The notes under the pieces were generated by a model that saw nothing but the letters and a program-made list of their open reading frames with translations, was not told where the DNA came from and ran no database searches. Both the position numbers and the translations under genes were made by a program. From Flavobacterium cupreum (GTDB lineage: Bacteria; Bacteroidota; Bacteroidia; Flavobacteriales; Flavobacteriaceae), in NCBI RefSeq assembly GCF_003996965.1, contig NZ_QWDM01000004.1, positions 380,960-444,959 on the forward strand: a stretch of DNA of 64,000 nucleotides. Direction: 5' to 3'. Shown in pieces: positions 57,477-64,000 of the stretch. Each line of letters begins with the position of its first letter. The first letter of the stretch is position 1.

Positions 57477-57844
57477 TTTTTCTTTTTTTGAATTTGAGAA
57501 TCGATTATTTTTCTAAGTTCTTCCAATTCAGAAGTGCTAAGATTGGTTTCAGTCGTAAAAAACGAAGCAAACTGCGAGGCCGAATTATTAAAGAAATTAC
57601 TAATCAGTCCGTTGACGTGTTTGGAAAAATAAACCGTCTTTTCGACCAAAGGATAATATTCCCTCGAATTCCCGAATTCATTATACGCAACAAATTTCTT
57701 GTCGATCATTCGTTTCAGCAAAGTCGCGACTGTCGTTGTTGCCGGTTTTGGATCGGGATACGCTTCAAGCAAATCTTTCATAAAAGCCTTTTCAAGCTTC
57801 CACAGATGCTCCATTAATTGTTCTTCTGAGTTTGATAATTGCAT
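57473..57844 (-). CDS. BlaI/MecI/CopY-family transcriptional repressor
   Basis: A 123-aa winged-helix repressor: LSNSEEQLMEHLWKLEKAFM, DPKPATTTVATLLKRMIDKKFV (recognition helix region) and YYPLVEKTVY. The fold and length match BlaI. It overlaps the M56 gene, its expected protease partner. The leader upstream contains a TACA-N2-TGTA operator that overlaps the -7 box (57999-58014), consistent with autoregulation. Confidence 0.93.
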   Translation of the reverse strand: MQLSNSEEQLMEHLWKLEKAFMKDLLEAYPDPKPATTTVATLLKRMIDKKFVAYNEFGNSREYYPLVEKTVYFSKHVNGLISNFFNNSASQFASFFTTETNLSTSELEELRKIIDSQIQKKKK

Positions 57845-57978
57845 TTTTTGAGGTTCTAAGGTTCTGAGTTACTAAGTTTTTGAGTTTTTTTTGGCACTAA
57901 TTACACGAATTTTCGCGAATTTTTATTTTGCCACAGATTAATTGATTTCAATGATTTAATGTATATTTTATTTTTTTA

Positions 57979-57992
57979 CTCTACACTTATAG
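57979..57992. promoter_or_regulatory. second, degenerate BlaI-type operator half-match
   Basis: CTCTACACTTATAG matches the strong operator in its left half (CTCTACA) and partly in its right half. It starts exactly 20 bases before the strong site, i.e. about two helix turns away. Confidence 0.45.
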
Positions 57993-57998
57993 TTGTTG

Positions 57999-58033
57999 CT
58001 CTACAAATGTAGAGATTAATTTTTAATGTGCAA
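57999..58033 (-). promoter_or_regulatory. blaI-type promoter with BlaI operator over the -7 box
   Basis: CTCTACA AA TGTAGAG (57999-58014) is a dyad with 7-bp arms matching the BlaI/MecI/CopY consensus TACAnnTGTA. On the complementary strand it contains TACATTTG (58004-58011), a -7 box, with TTG (58031-58033) 19 bases upstream. The repressor would thus block its own promoter. The leader is about 150 bases. Confidence 0.8.
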
Positions 58034-58079
58034 GAGAAATTTTAAAAAAGTTACTAAGGACCTAAGTCGCTAAGGCTCT

Positions 58080-58390
58080 GAGGTTTTCTTTTGAGGTTCA
58101 ATAGGCAGGTGCAAAGAGGCAGAGGCTCAAAGGAACAAAGGCTTTTTTGACAGGCAAAGGTGCATAGATGCGAGGTACAAAGGCTTTTTCAATAGCCCCC
58201 AGCTTTAGCTGGGGGTTTACAATAGTGCAGAAGAAAATGGCTTTAGTCAAATAATTAACCCCGAAGATTAAAAATTTCGATTAAAGCAAAAAAAAAACTC
58301 CGGCTAAAAGCCGGAGTCTATATAATCTAAAACACATACGGTGTTAAAACCTTTGCGCCTTTGCACCTATGTTCCTTTGAACCTTTTTCC
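58080..58390. repeat. GTGCAAAGAGGC-family large imperfect inverted repeat with nested hairpins
   Basis: Left arm about 58091-58142 (AGGTGCAAAGAGGC, CTCAAAGGAACAAAGG) pairs imperfectly with about 58350-58387 (CCTTTGCGCCTTTGCACC, GTTCCTTTGAACC). Between them CCCCCAGCTTTAGCTGGGGG (58196-58215) is a tight hairpin. From 57845 to 58079 are TTACTAAGGACC-type repeats, a CCACAGATTAATTG word and the BlaI operator. No gene is credible in the 552-base gap. Confidence 0.75.
58289..58317 (-). terminator. terminator of M20 peptidase gene
   Basis: On this strand ACTCCGGCT / AGCCGGAGT with a 3-nt loop is followed by a run of at least nine T. It lies 80 bases after the M20 stop codon. Confidence 0.87.
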
Positions 58391-58396
58391 AAAAAC

Positions 58397-59785
58397 CTAC
58401 TTCGAAAGCTCTACAAAATACTTGTAAAACAACGGAATCGTTTCAATTCCTTTCAAGTAATTAAAGATTCCGAAATGCTCGTTTGGGGAGTGAATCGCGT
58501 CACTGTCCAATCCGAAGCCCATGAGGATCGTTTTGCTTTTCAGTTCTTTTTCGAACAAAGCTACAATCGGAATACTTCCACCGGAACGAACCGGAATTGC
58601 CGGAACTCCAAAAGTTTCGGTATACGCTTTGTTTGCCGCCTGATATCCAATACTGTCAATTGGCGTTACATAACCCTGTCCTCCGTGGTGCGGCGTTACT
58701 TTTACAGTAACTCCCGACGGTGCAATGCTTGTAAAATGTTTCGTGAAAAGTTCTGTGATTTCATGCCAGTCCTGATTTGGAACCAAACGCATCGAGATTT
58801 TAGCGAAAGCTTTGCTCGCAATAACCGTTTTGGCACCTTCACCCTGATATCCGCCCCAGATTCCGTTTACGTCTAAAGTTGGACGAATCGAGTTGCGTTC
58901 GTTGGTTACATATCCTTTTTCACCATAAACATCATTTAGCGCCAAGGCATTTTTATATTTTTCTAAACTGAAAGGCGCTTTTGCCATTTCAGCTCTTTCT
59001 TCAGTAGATAATTCCTGAACGTTATCGTAGAAACCCGGAATCGTAATATGATTGTCTTCGTCATGAAGCGAAGCGATCATTTTTGCCAGAACGTTAATCG
59101 GGTTTGCTACTGCCCCACCGTATAAACCGGAATGCAAATCACGATTCGGGCCTGTAACTTCTACCTCAACATAACTCAAACCACGTAAACCTGTCGTGAT
59201 CGACGGTTGTTGGTTTGAAATCATTCCGGTATCTGAAATTAGGATTACGTCGTTTTTCAGTTTTTCCTGATTGCGTTCTACGAACCAGGCCAAACTTGCC
59301 GAACCTACTTCTTCTTCGCCTTCGATCATGAATTTTACGTTACAAGGCAGCGTATTCGTTTGCACCATTAGCTCTAAGGCTTTTACGTGCATGTACATCT
59401 GACCTTTGTCGTCGCAGGCTCCACGCGCAAAAATAGCGCCTTCCGGATGAATTTCCGTGTTTTTGATCACGGGTGCAAAGGGTGGCGATGTCCATAATTC
59501 GATTGGATCTGGTGGTTGTACATCATAATGTCCGTATACGAGAACGGTAGGTAGATTAGGGTCGATTATTTTCTCTCCGTAGATGATTGGATAACCCGGA
59601 GTATCGCAAATTTCGACAAAATCGCAGCCTGCTTTCGATAAACTTTCCTTTACAGCTTCGGCCGTGTCAATAACATCTTGCGAATATGCGGTGTCGGCAC
59701 TTACCGACGGAATTTTTAATAATTCGATCAACTCATTGATAAAGCGATCTTTATGTTGTTGAACGTAAGATTTTATATTTTCCAT
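58397..59785 (-). CDS. M20-family metallo-dipeptidase
   Basis: A 462-aa cytosolic peptidase of the M20/M25/M40 family. Zinc-site motifs: YGHYDVQP (His, with nearby Asp), GACDDKGQ (bridging Asp) and the catalytic EGEEEVGS; a lid domain (about 185-350) lies between. Typical substrates are dipeptides or Xaa-His peptides. No signal peptide. Monocistronic, closed by a strong terminator. Confidence 0.92.
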   Translation of the reverse strand: MENIKSYVQQHKDRFINELIELLKIPSVSADTAYSQDVIDTAEAVKESLSKAGCDFVEICDTPGYPIIYGEKIIDPNLPTVLVYGHYDVQPPDPIELWTSPPFAPVIKNTEIHPEGAIFARGACDDKGQMYMHVKALELMVQTNTLPCNVKFMIEGEEEVGSASLAWFVERNQEKLKNDVILISDTGMISNQQPSITTGLRGLSYVEVEVTGPNRDLHSGLYGGAVANPINVLAKMIASLHDEDNHITIPGFYDNVQELSTEERAEMAKAPFSLEKYKNALALNDVYGEKGYVTNERNSIRPTLDVNGIWGGYQGEGAKTVIASKAFAKISMRLVPNQDWHEITELFTKHFTSIAPSGVTVKVTPHHGGQGYVTPIDSIGYQAANKAYTETFGVPAIPVRSGGSIPIVALFEKELKSKTILMGFGLDSDAIHSPNEHFGIFNYLKGIETIPLFYKYFVELSK

Positions 59786-59850
59786 TTATTTAATTTTTAC
59801 AGAAATTCAAAAATACAAAAAATAGAATTAATATTTTTTTGCAAAAATGC

Positions 59851-59880
59851 TTTGAAATTTAGAAGTTATGTTTATCTTTG
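59851..59880 (+). promoter_or_regulatory. promoter of tRNA-Leu
   Basis: TTTG (59851-59854), 18-base spacer, TATCTTTG (59873-59880) followed by CACCC, nearly identical to the tRNA-Phe promoter. Confidence 0.8.
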
Positions 59881-59893
59881 CACCCACAATTGA

Positions 59894-59975
59894 GCGGATA
59901 TGGTGAAATTGGTAGACATGCCAGACTTAGGATCTGGTGCCGCAAGGCGTGTAGGTTCGAGTCCTATTATCCGCA
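59894..59975 (+). tRNA. tRNA-Leu (anticodon UAG)
   Basis: An 82-nt class II tRNA: acceptor GCGGATA / TATCCGC (59968-59974), discriminator A, anticodon arm CCAGA CTTAGGA TCTGG (anticodon TAG), long variable arm TGCCGCAAGGCGT, T-arm GTAGG TTCGAGT CCTAT. No encoded CCA. It marks the left border of an accessory-looking region. Confidence 0.97.
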
Positions 59976-59989
59976 CTTTATAAAATTAT

Positions 59990-60022
59990 AAAACCCTTAA
60001 AATCAACATTTTAAGGGTTTTT
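59990..60022 (+). terminator. terminator of tRNA-Leu
   Basis: AAAACCCTTAAAAT / ATTTTAAGGGTTTT stem with a short loop and T-run, 14 bases after the tRNA. Confidence 0.87.
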
Positions 60023-60030
60023 TGTTTTGG

Positions 60031-60049
60031 ATTTTGCCGAAATTTTGCC
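60031..60049. repeat. short direct repeat TTTTGCC next to tRNA-Leu
   Basis: TTTTGCCGAAATTTTGCC contains two copies of TTTTGCC 11 bases apart, directly after the tRNA-Leu terminator. Such words occur in att regions of integrating elements, but that is only a suggestion here. The rest up to 60204 holds nothing I can identify. Confidence 0.35.
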
Positions 60050-60204
60050 TAAATATTTAGCCTTTTATTTCATTATCTAGTGTTGTAGATCAAAACTTAT
60101 TAGGATTGCTGTTTATGACAAATTCTAATAAAAGCTACCTAAATGTACTTTCCTGATAAGAAATAGTCTTAAAATCGATTTTCAATCAAAATAACCTTTA
60201 AAAT

Positions 60205-60242
60205 GAAAAAGCAGCATCTAAAACTTAGAATGCTGCTTTCAC
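60205..60242 (-). terminator. terminator of the DUF6705/JAMM-like lipoprotein unit
   Basis: AAAGCAGCAT and ATGCTGCTTT form a stem extended by CTAA/TTAG; on this strand a T-run follows. It lies 17 bases after the DUF6705 stop. Confidence 0.8.
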
Positions 60243-60258
60243 TTTAAATTGGAATAAT

Positions 60259-60855
60259 TTATTGTTTTATCATAACATAATCACCACCTTTAATAGTTCC
60301 CGGCTTTGGCTTTGGATCACCTTCCTTAACAGCAATGGGACCTGTATACCAAATGTATGCTATAATTGCGTCTTTACCATTCACAGTTGTTTTTCTAATT
60401 TCGATTTCTCCGTAATTTGGAGATAATGGATCAGAAAAACCAAGCCTTAATCGTTTTTCATCAGGTCTGCAATCATCACAACCTGATACTGTTCCGGTTA
60501 GAATTCTTTTTCCCACTATAGTATTATCATTACTTGTTGGAGTTAATTGGTTTAATGTATTCACCTTTTCAACTCCATTTTCGATCCATTGATATTCGCC
60601 CGCAATCAAATCTTCATAAAAGACCCCATTTCTGGAAGTCATAATGTTTTTTTGTAGTTTTAATTTAAATGAAATAGTAGCATTGGTGAATAAATAGGTA
60701 CCATCATATCCGGTTAACACGTTTTTTGTGTCTTTGTAATAAGCACCTTTAATCGTATTAGACACTGATATATCCTTAATATCAAGCACCGGACTTTGCG
60801 CCATACAGCTGTTTAAAAGAATAAAAAATAGTGCGAAGTTAATATAGTTTTTCAT
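60259..60855 (-). CDS. DUF6705-family lipoprotein-like protein
   Basis: A 198-aa protein with a lipoprotein-like signal (FFILLNSCMAQSPVL). The ENAYYKDT-like IKGAYYKDTKNVLTGYDGTYLF, GEYQWIENGVEKVNTLN and the C-terminal IAYIWYTG match the pattern I recall for DUF6705, a flavobacterial family of unknown role. A CDDC motif (SGCDDCRPD) could hold a disulfide or metal. It starts 13 bases after the JAMM-like lipoprotein stops, so the two are translated from one message. It may be a partner, inhibitor or immunity protein of that lipoprotein; this is speculation from position. Confidence 0.8.
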   Translation of the reverse strand: MKNYINFALFFILLNSCMAQSPVLDIKDISVSNTIKGAYYKDTKNVLTGYDGTYLFTNATISFKLKLQKNIMTSRNGVFYEDLIAGEYQWIENGVEKVNTLNQLTPTSNDNTIVGKRILTGTVSGCDDCRPDEKRLRLGFSDPLSPNYGEIEIRKTTVNGKDAIIAYIWYTGPIAVKEGDPKPKPGTIKGGDYVMIKQ

Positions 60856-60868
60856 CGTTATTTGTTGT

Positions 60869-62314
60869 TTAAGTACATGGTACTGCTATTGCTTTTTTTG
60901 TTGTTTTATCGATCACTAATTTATCCCATTTGGTAAGGGTGTCATCTGCTTTGTAAAGCGTTATCCCAAAAGAGGCATATTGTGCTAAGAAAGTCTCCTC
61001 CAATGCTCCGTTGCTTGCATCATAGACAATTGCTTCGTCATCGTGAATTGATTTAAATTTTTTATCATCGGTTGGATTATTTCTATTATACTTTGGATCA
61101 TTCCAGATTTCATTTACTTTAGTATCTAATACGGTAATATCATCCACTCTTATAGCGTAAGTATTTATACGTCCTGCATTATCTTTGACAATTACCATTG
61201 CAAAAACATCCTCTCGTTTGCTCTCGAATGCGCCATTATAAGCATTTCTTAAAAATCTTACATCTGCAAAAGAAAACATTGCTACTCCTCGTGCCGGATG
61301 TGAATGTGCCCCACCTATGTTTGATCCATCTGTTGATAATGGAACTGAAAATTCGTTCATTGAAGATACTTGAGTGTATTCGTATCTGTATGTCCCATCA
61401 TAATTCATCACTTTTTTTACTTCTACTCCATGCTCAACTACATTTTTAGGAGCCATAACCTTACCTTTTAACCAATCAATACTAGGTTTCATATTACCCG
61501 CCTTTGTAACATCAGTAAGGGCTTTCATTTTATCACATGGATTTACAGCAGGCTTAACAGGCGCCGAAGATGTACTGCCACCGCCACCGCCACCGGGTGA
61601 AGTATAACCGCCCGGGGTTGTCCCTCCAACTACAGGGCCACGTGGGGTATATACTACCGGAGTGCCTGTACTTGGTCCCGTTACAATAACTGGTCTTAAT
61701 GGAATTGGATTACCACTAGTACCATCACCGGTTCCGCCATCATTATGGCATCCCTCACCAAAATCAGCGTAAATACAATCACCAGTTTCCGGAGCTTTGT
61801 TTGTTTTGTTTCTATCAATCGAAAATTCGGCGACACCCTCTTCAACTACCTGATTATTTAAAAACTTCGCACCTCTTACAAAACCTTTTTTCAAATCCCA
61901 AACCGTCATGTACCCCGTAAAATCTCCACCGTCTACAGACTGGCTTTCCGGTTTAATATACTTATTGGAATAGGCTTCAAACAATAGGGCTGAATATCTG
62001 CCTTCATCTGATTTATAGATATACAATTTCTGTTCCCAAAATTCGCGCTCATCTTTTTTAAGTTCCGTTAACGGTACAATAATGGTCTCTGTACCGTCCT
62101 CTGATCTTGTAACGCTTGCTTCGTTCCAGTTATATTGCATCTTCTGAAATAAAGCATAATTCGCCCCGTTGGCGTCATACTTATCAAACCAGTTCTTGGC
62201 CTGATTCATTTTTGCTTCCTGCTGGGTAAATTCGTTTTCACTGGCACAACCAAAGGCAACGAGAATGAAACTGCATAAAACTACTTTTGTAATCTGTTTT
62301 AATTTTTTTTTCAT
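60869..62314 (-). CDS. multi-domain lipoprotein with C-terminal JAMM/JAB-like metal motif
   Basis: A 481-aa lipoprotein (lipobox VAFGC, Cys23). Residues about 25-175 form a domain with KNWFDKYDANGA, TETIIVPLTELKKDE and DFTGYMTVWDLKKGFVRG, which I recall heading several flavobacterial lipoproteins with differing C-termini. A Gly/Pro/Thr/Ser-rich linker spans 185-257. The C-terminal domain has GGAHSHPARGVAMFSFADVRF: His337, His339, Ser348 and Asp351 in JAMM order, with Glu294 (VVEHG) as possible base. The spacing is HxH-x8-S-x2-D, one longer than the usual x7. RadC shows the same following ADVR. Probably an exported peptidase-like domain on the cell surface or in the periplasm; activity not proven. 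Confidence 0.8.
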   Translation of the reverse strand: MKKKLKQITKVVLCSFILVAFGCASENEFTQQEAKMNQAKNWFDKYDANGANYALFQKMQYNWNEASVTRSEDGTETIIVPLTELKKDEREFWEQKLYIYKSDEGRYSALLFEAYSNKYIKPESQSVDGGDFTGYMTVWDLKKGFVRGAKFLNNQVVEEGVAEFSIDRNKTNKAPETGDCIYADFGEGCHNDGGTGDGTSGNPIPLRPVIVTGPSTGTPVVYTPRGPVVGGTTPGGYTSPGGGGGGSTSSAPVKPAVNPCDKMKALTDVTKAGNMKPSIDWLKGKVMAPKNVVEHGVEVKKVMNYDGTYRYEYTQVSSMNEFSVPLSTDGSNIGGAHSHPARGVAMFSFADVRFLRNAYNGAFESKREDVFAMVIVKDNAGRINTYAIRVDDITVLDTKVNEIWNDPKYNRNNPTDDKKFKSIHDDEAIVYDASNGALEETFLAQYASFGITLYKADDTLTKWDKLVIDKTTKKAIAVPCT

Positions 62315-62418
62315 TTTTAGGGTTAATTAGTTAAACTAATAATGGTACTATCATTTGATCTTAATGATTTTGGTTACGTAATAAATCGTCACTTATTACA
62401 GTTTTTTCTTTCGAAAAT

Positions 62419-62449
62419 CAAAAGTATACTTTTTGATCGTTCTGACCAA
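62419..62449 (-). promoter_or_regulatory. promoter of the JAMM-like lipoprotein gene
   Basis: On this strand TTG (62447-62449), 20-base spacer, TACTTTTG (62419-62426). The palindrome AAAAGTATACTTTT (62420-62433) overlaps the -7 box and may bind a regulator. Leader about 95 bases. Confidence 0.6.
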
Positions 62450-62595
62450 TAATCTAAGTATTTTTTTACAATAATTTTTAAATGTAGATTTATTTTGATT
62501 CCTGGACAAACTGCAGCTGCGGATCTGATTGAAAAAAATCTACATTTTTAACAGTAAAAATAAAATCAAAAAAAACTTAAATCGTGATTTTCGCT

Positions 62596-62806
62596 TTCCA
62601 ACGTTCCAACACTTCCACAACCACTGTAAATCAGTCGATTATGTTTTAAATACGTTAGAACGTGTTGGAAAGTCAAAATATACTCCAACGCCTTCCAACA
62701 GTTTCCAACACCTTTTCCAACACTTTATTTAATTGTTTTTTTTAATATAAAAGATTATATATTAATAAGTTATGTATACATAAAAATCCTGTTGGAACTG
62801 TTGGAA
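62596..62806. repeat. iteron-like cluster of TTCCAAC heptamers
   Basis: TTCCAAC occurs at 62596, 62604, 62693, 62703 and 62715, and its complement GTTGGAA at 62664, 62791 and 62800; near-copies lie at 62613 and 62684. That is eight exact copies in 211 bases, in both orientations, in the non-coding gap 62315-62877. The rest of that gap is AT-rich. Confidence 0.7.
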
Positions 62807-62877
62807 ACCAAAAAAGCATTTTTCAAAAAAAATAAGGTAAAAAGGAATAAAAACAGCGCTTTTTTATTTTTACTGCT

Positions 62878-63874
62878 CTATGGTAGTGTATTTGTAAAAA
62901 CAATTTGCTCGTTTACCTCGTCATAAATGCTTAATTTTTTAAAATTCACAACATAGGCAGAAGTATTAGAACCGTCCTTTCCAGTTCTAAATCGGTAACT
63001 ACTTTTTACTTCAACAAAGAAACTTTCCTTTTTTAAAGATTCTTGAATTGTCATTTTACTTGGTATTGATTCTTTGTATTGATTGTGCCATTGTCTTTGT
63101 ATTTTTGTGTAAGTATTTGAAAAATTAAAATACAAATTATCGCCCTCCACTTTTATATCTCTATCAAATTCCAGTTTATTATCACCATTACTTTTTATAC
63201 ACGCTAAAAAGGAATCCCACCATTTGTTTGTGACACTTGCAGAATTAAATTTATTCATTTGAACCTCACTTATTTTTACAAAATGAAGTATCAAATCAGA
63301 ATAGGTAAAAGGGAATATTATAAAATCTTTAAAAATTTCGTAAGTCGCGCCCAAAACCCCAAAATTTGTGGATATTCGACTGGGAGAACTTGGGGGCATT
63401 TTAGCCTCTATACTTGTTTTGTATAACCTAAATTTAGTTTTAAAACCATCTTTAAATAAACTACGATACTGCAATAACTCGTTAGTAAAAGAACTAATTC
63501 CCTTTTCAGTCATATCGTGAAGTTCGTTGTATTTTTTTCTTTCCTCGTCTGTAAAAACGTTTTTACTCATATCTATCCAAAGCAAACGACTAATCAATGC
63601 CTTGTCATCGGGCGAATGGTTTCCTGTTAAAATCAAAGATGATAGGATAGGAATTGTTTCAGTACTTGAATTGCTTTCTAAAGTACCTCTTTTATATCCG
63701 TTTCTATCCCAAATACCTTTAAGCATTCCATCTAATTGCTTATCTCCGTTTTTGTATTCAGAAAATTGGGAAATTATATTTGAAAATTGAGCCAGTTCCC
63801 TAATGTGAGCCTTTGCAGTTGACACACCCCCCTCGACATTTATTGCGGATTGTGGTTTCCCAAAGAAGCTTTGA
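62878..63874 (-). pseudogene. C-terminal fragment of primase/helicase-like mobile-element protein, cut by IS21-type element
   Basis: About 330 codons of a protein whose N-terminal part is missing. Visible features: QSFFGKPQSAINVEGG, LKGIWDRNGYKRG, ILSSLILTGNHSPDDKALISRLLWID (like the region after the ATPase core of phage/plasmid primase-helicases, where alternative loads are sorted), FTDEERKKYNELHDMTEKG, and a C-terminal wing-like part. This pattern is common in primases carried by Bacteroidota mobile elements, but I cannot name the family with certainty. The frame stays open into the adjacent IS end to the window edge, yet sequence from 63875 on is IS DNA, so the native protein is truncated. 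Confidence 0.65.
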
Positions 63875-64000
63875 TGCAAATTCCGGTTATATTGATCACC
63901 CCATTCCGTTTTAAAGTGAGCACCTGATTCCAGTTCAAAATGACCACCTAATTCCGGTGCAAAGTGAGCACCTCCGTTTTGATTAAAAACTATATTTTTT
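63875..64000. mobile_element. end of an IS21-family insertion sequence (body beyond right edge)
   Basis: Starting TGCAAATTCCGG, the sequence holds repeated units beginning ATTCC(G/A)G at 63880, 63903, 63927 and 63951, each followed by AA(A)GTGAGCACC or a variant (TGATCACCCC, ATGACCACC). Multiple 20-25 bp terminal repeats and TG at the tip are typical of IS21 ends. The istA/istB genes would lie to the right. The boundary at 63875 is my estimate. Confidence 0.75.

Noticed and set aside
57488..57817. 109-codon frame antisense to the BlaI-type gene
   Set aside because: Opposite strand of a clear repressor gene; no independent support.
58361..58876. 171-codon + strand open frame antisense to the M20 peptidase
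   Set aside because: Composition is Arg/Phe/Asn-rich as expected of the complementary strand of a conserved gene; no recognisable motif.
60024..60204. Remnant integrase after tRNA-Leu
   Set aside because: No reading frame with integrase motifs is visible; only the TTTTGCC direct repeat remains as a weak hint.
62529..62732. Open frame on the + strand over the TTCCAAC cluster (67 codons, FQHF-like repeats)
   Set aside because: Its residues only reflect the heptamer repeats; no start context, no domain, and the other strand has equally open stretches.

Overview
The window is chromosomal DNA of a member of the Bacteroidota, most likely Flavobacterium. The evidence is AT-rich DNA, promoters of the -33 TTG / -7 TAnnTTTG type, SusC/SusD pairs, a type IX secretion C-terminal sorting domain, a mevalonate-pathway cluster, and families (DUF4421, DUF6705, DUF4407, DUF4260) that I associate with flavobacteria. 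No species call is possible from the sequence alone.

Layout. 1-3.9 kb: leftward operon coaX - outer-membrane protein - lptC - small membrane protein - CNNM/CBS protein (running off the left edge). 3.96 kb: tRNA-Phe and a block of CGCAAAG-type repeats. 4.6-6.3 kb: an MHS-type MFS permease with a small membrane protein. 6.4-26.7 kb: a complete starch/maltodextrin utilisation locus. Leftward it has susC, susD, a susE-like gene and a large secreted GH13 amylase. Rightward it has a LacI regulator, an MFS sugar permease, beta-phosphoglucomutase, GH65 phosphorylase, GH97 (SusB-type), a GH13 cyclomaltodextrinase (SusA-type) and a second GH13 enzyme. The inferred flow is: surface binding and cutting (SusD/E, amylase), TonB-dependent import (SusC), periplasmic cutting (SusA/SusB types), inner-membrane import (MFS), then phosphorolysis and isomerisation to glucose-6-phosphate (GH65, PgmB).

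26.8-47.7 kb is mostly housekeeping: a GDPD-family phosphodiesterase, an HI0933-type flavoprotein, TspO, a mevalonate cluster (mvaD and mevalonate kinase, with a toxin-antitoxin pair inserted between them), a UbiA-type prenyltransferase, an RsuA/RluB-type pseudouridine synthase, a GT2/flippase pair, ruvC, hemW and many small conserved proteins. 48-51.9 kb holds a TonB-dependent receptor paired with a beta-propeller phytase lipoprotein. 52-59.8 kb has pckA, DUF423, a saccharopine-dehydrogenase-like protein, a BlaI/M56 regulatory pair with a recognisable operator, and an M20 peptidase. 59.9 kb is tRNA-Leu. From there to the right edge the content looks accessory: a DUF6705 lipoprotein, a lipoprotein with a JAMM-like metal site, an iteron-like TTCCAAC cluster, the C-terminal remnant of a primase/helicase-like mobile-element protein, and the end of an IS21-type insertion sequence.

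The most striking non-coding feature is the density of long, often perfect, inverted repeats packed between genes. At least six sequence families are visible, with stems up to 31 bp that abut stop codons. No transposase that would explain them is visible here. The best candidates for under-described biology are these palindromic intergenic elements and the JAMM-like lipoprotein / DUF6705 pair.
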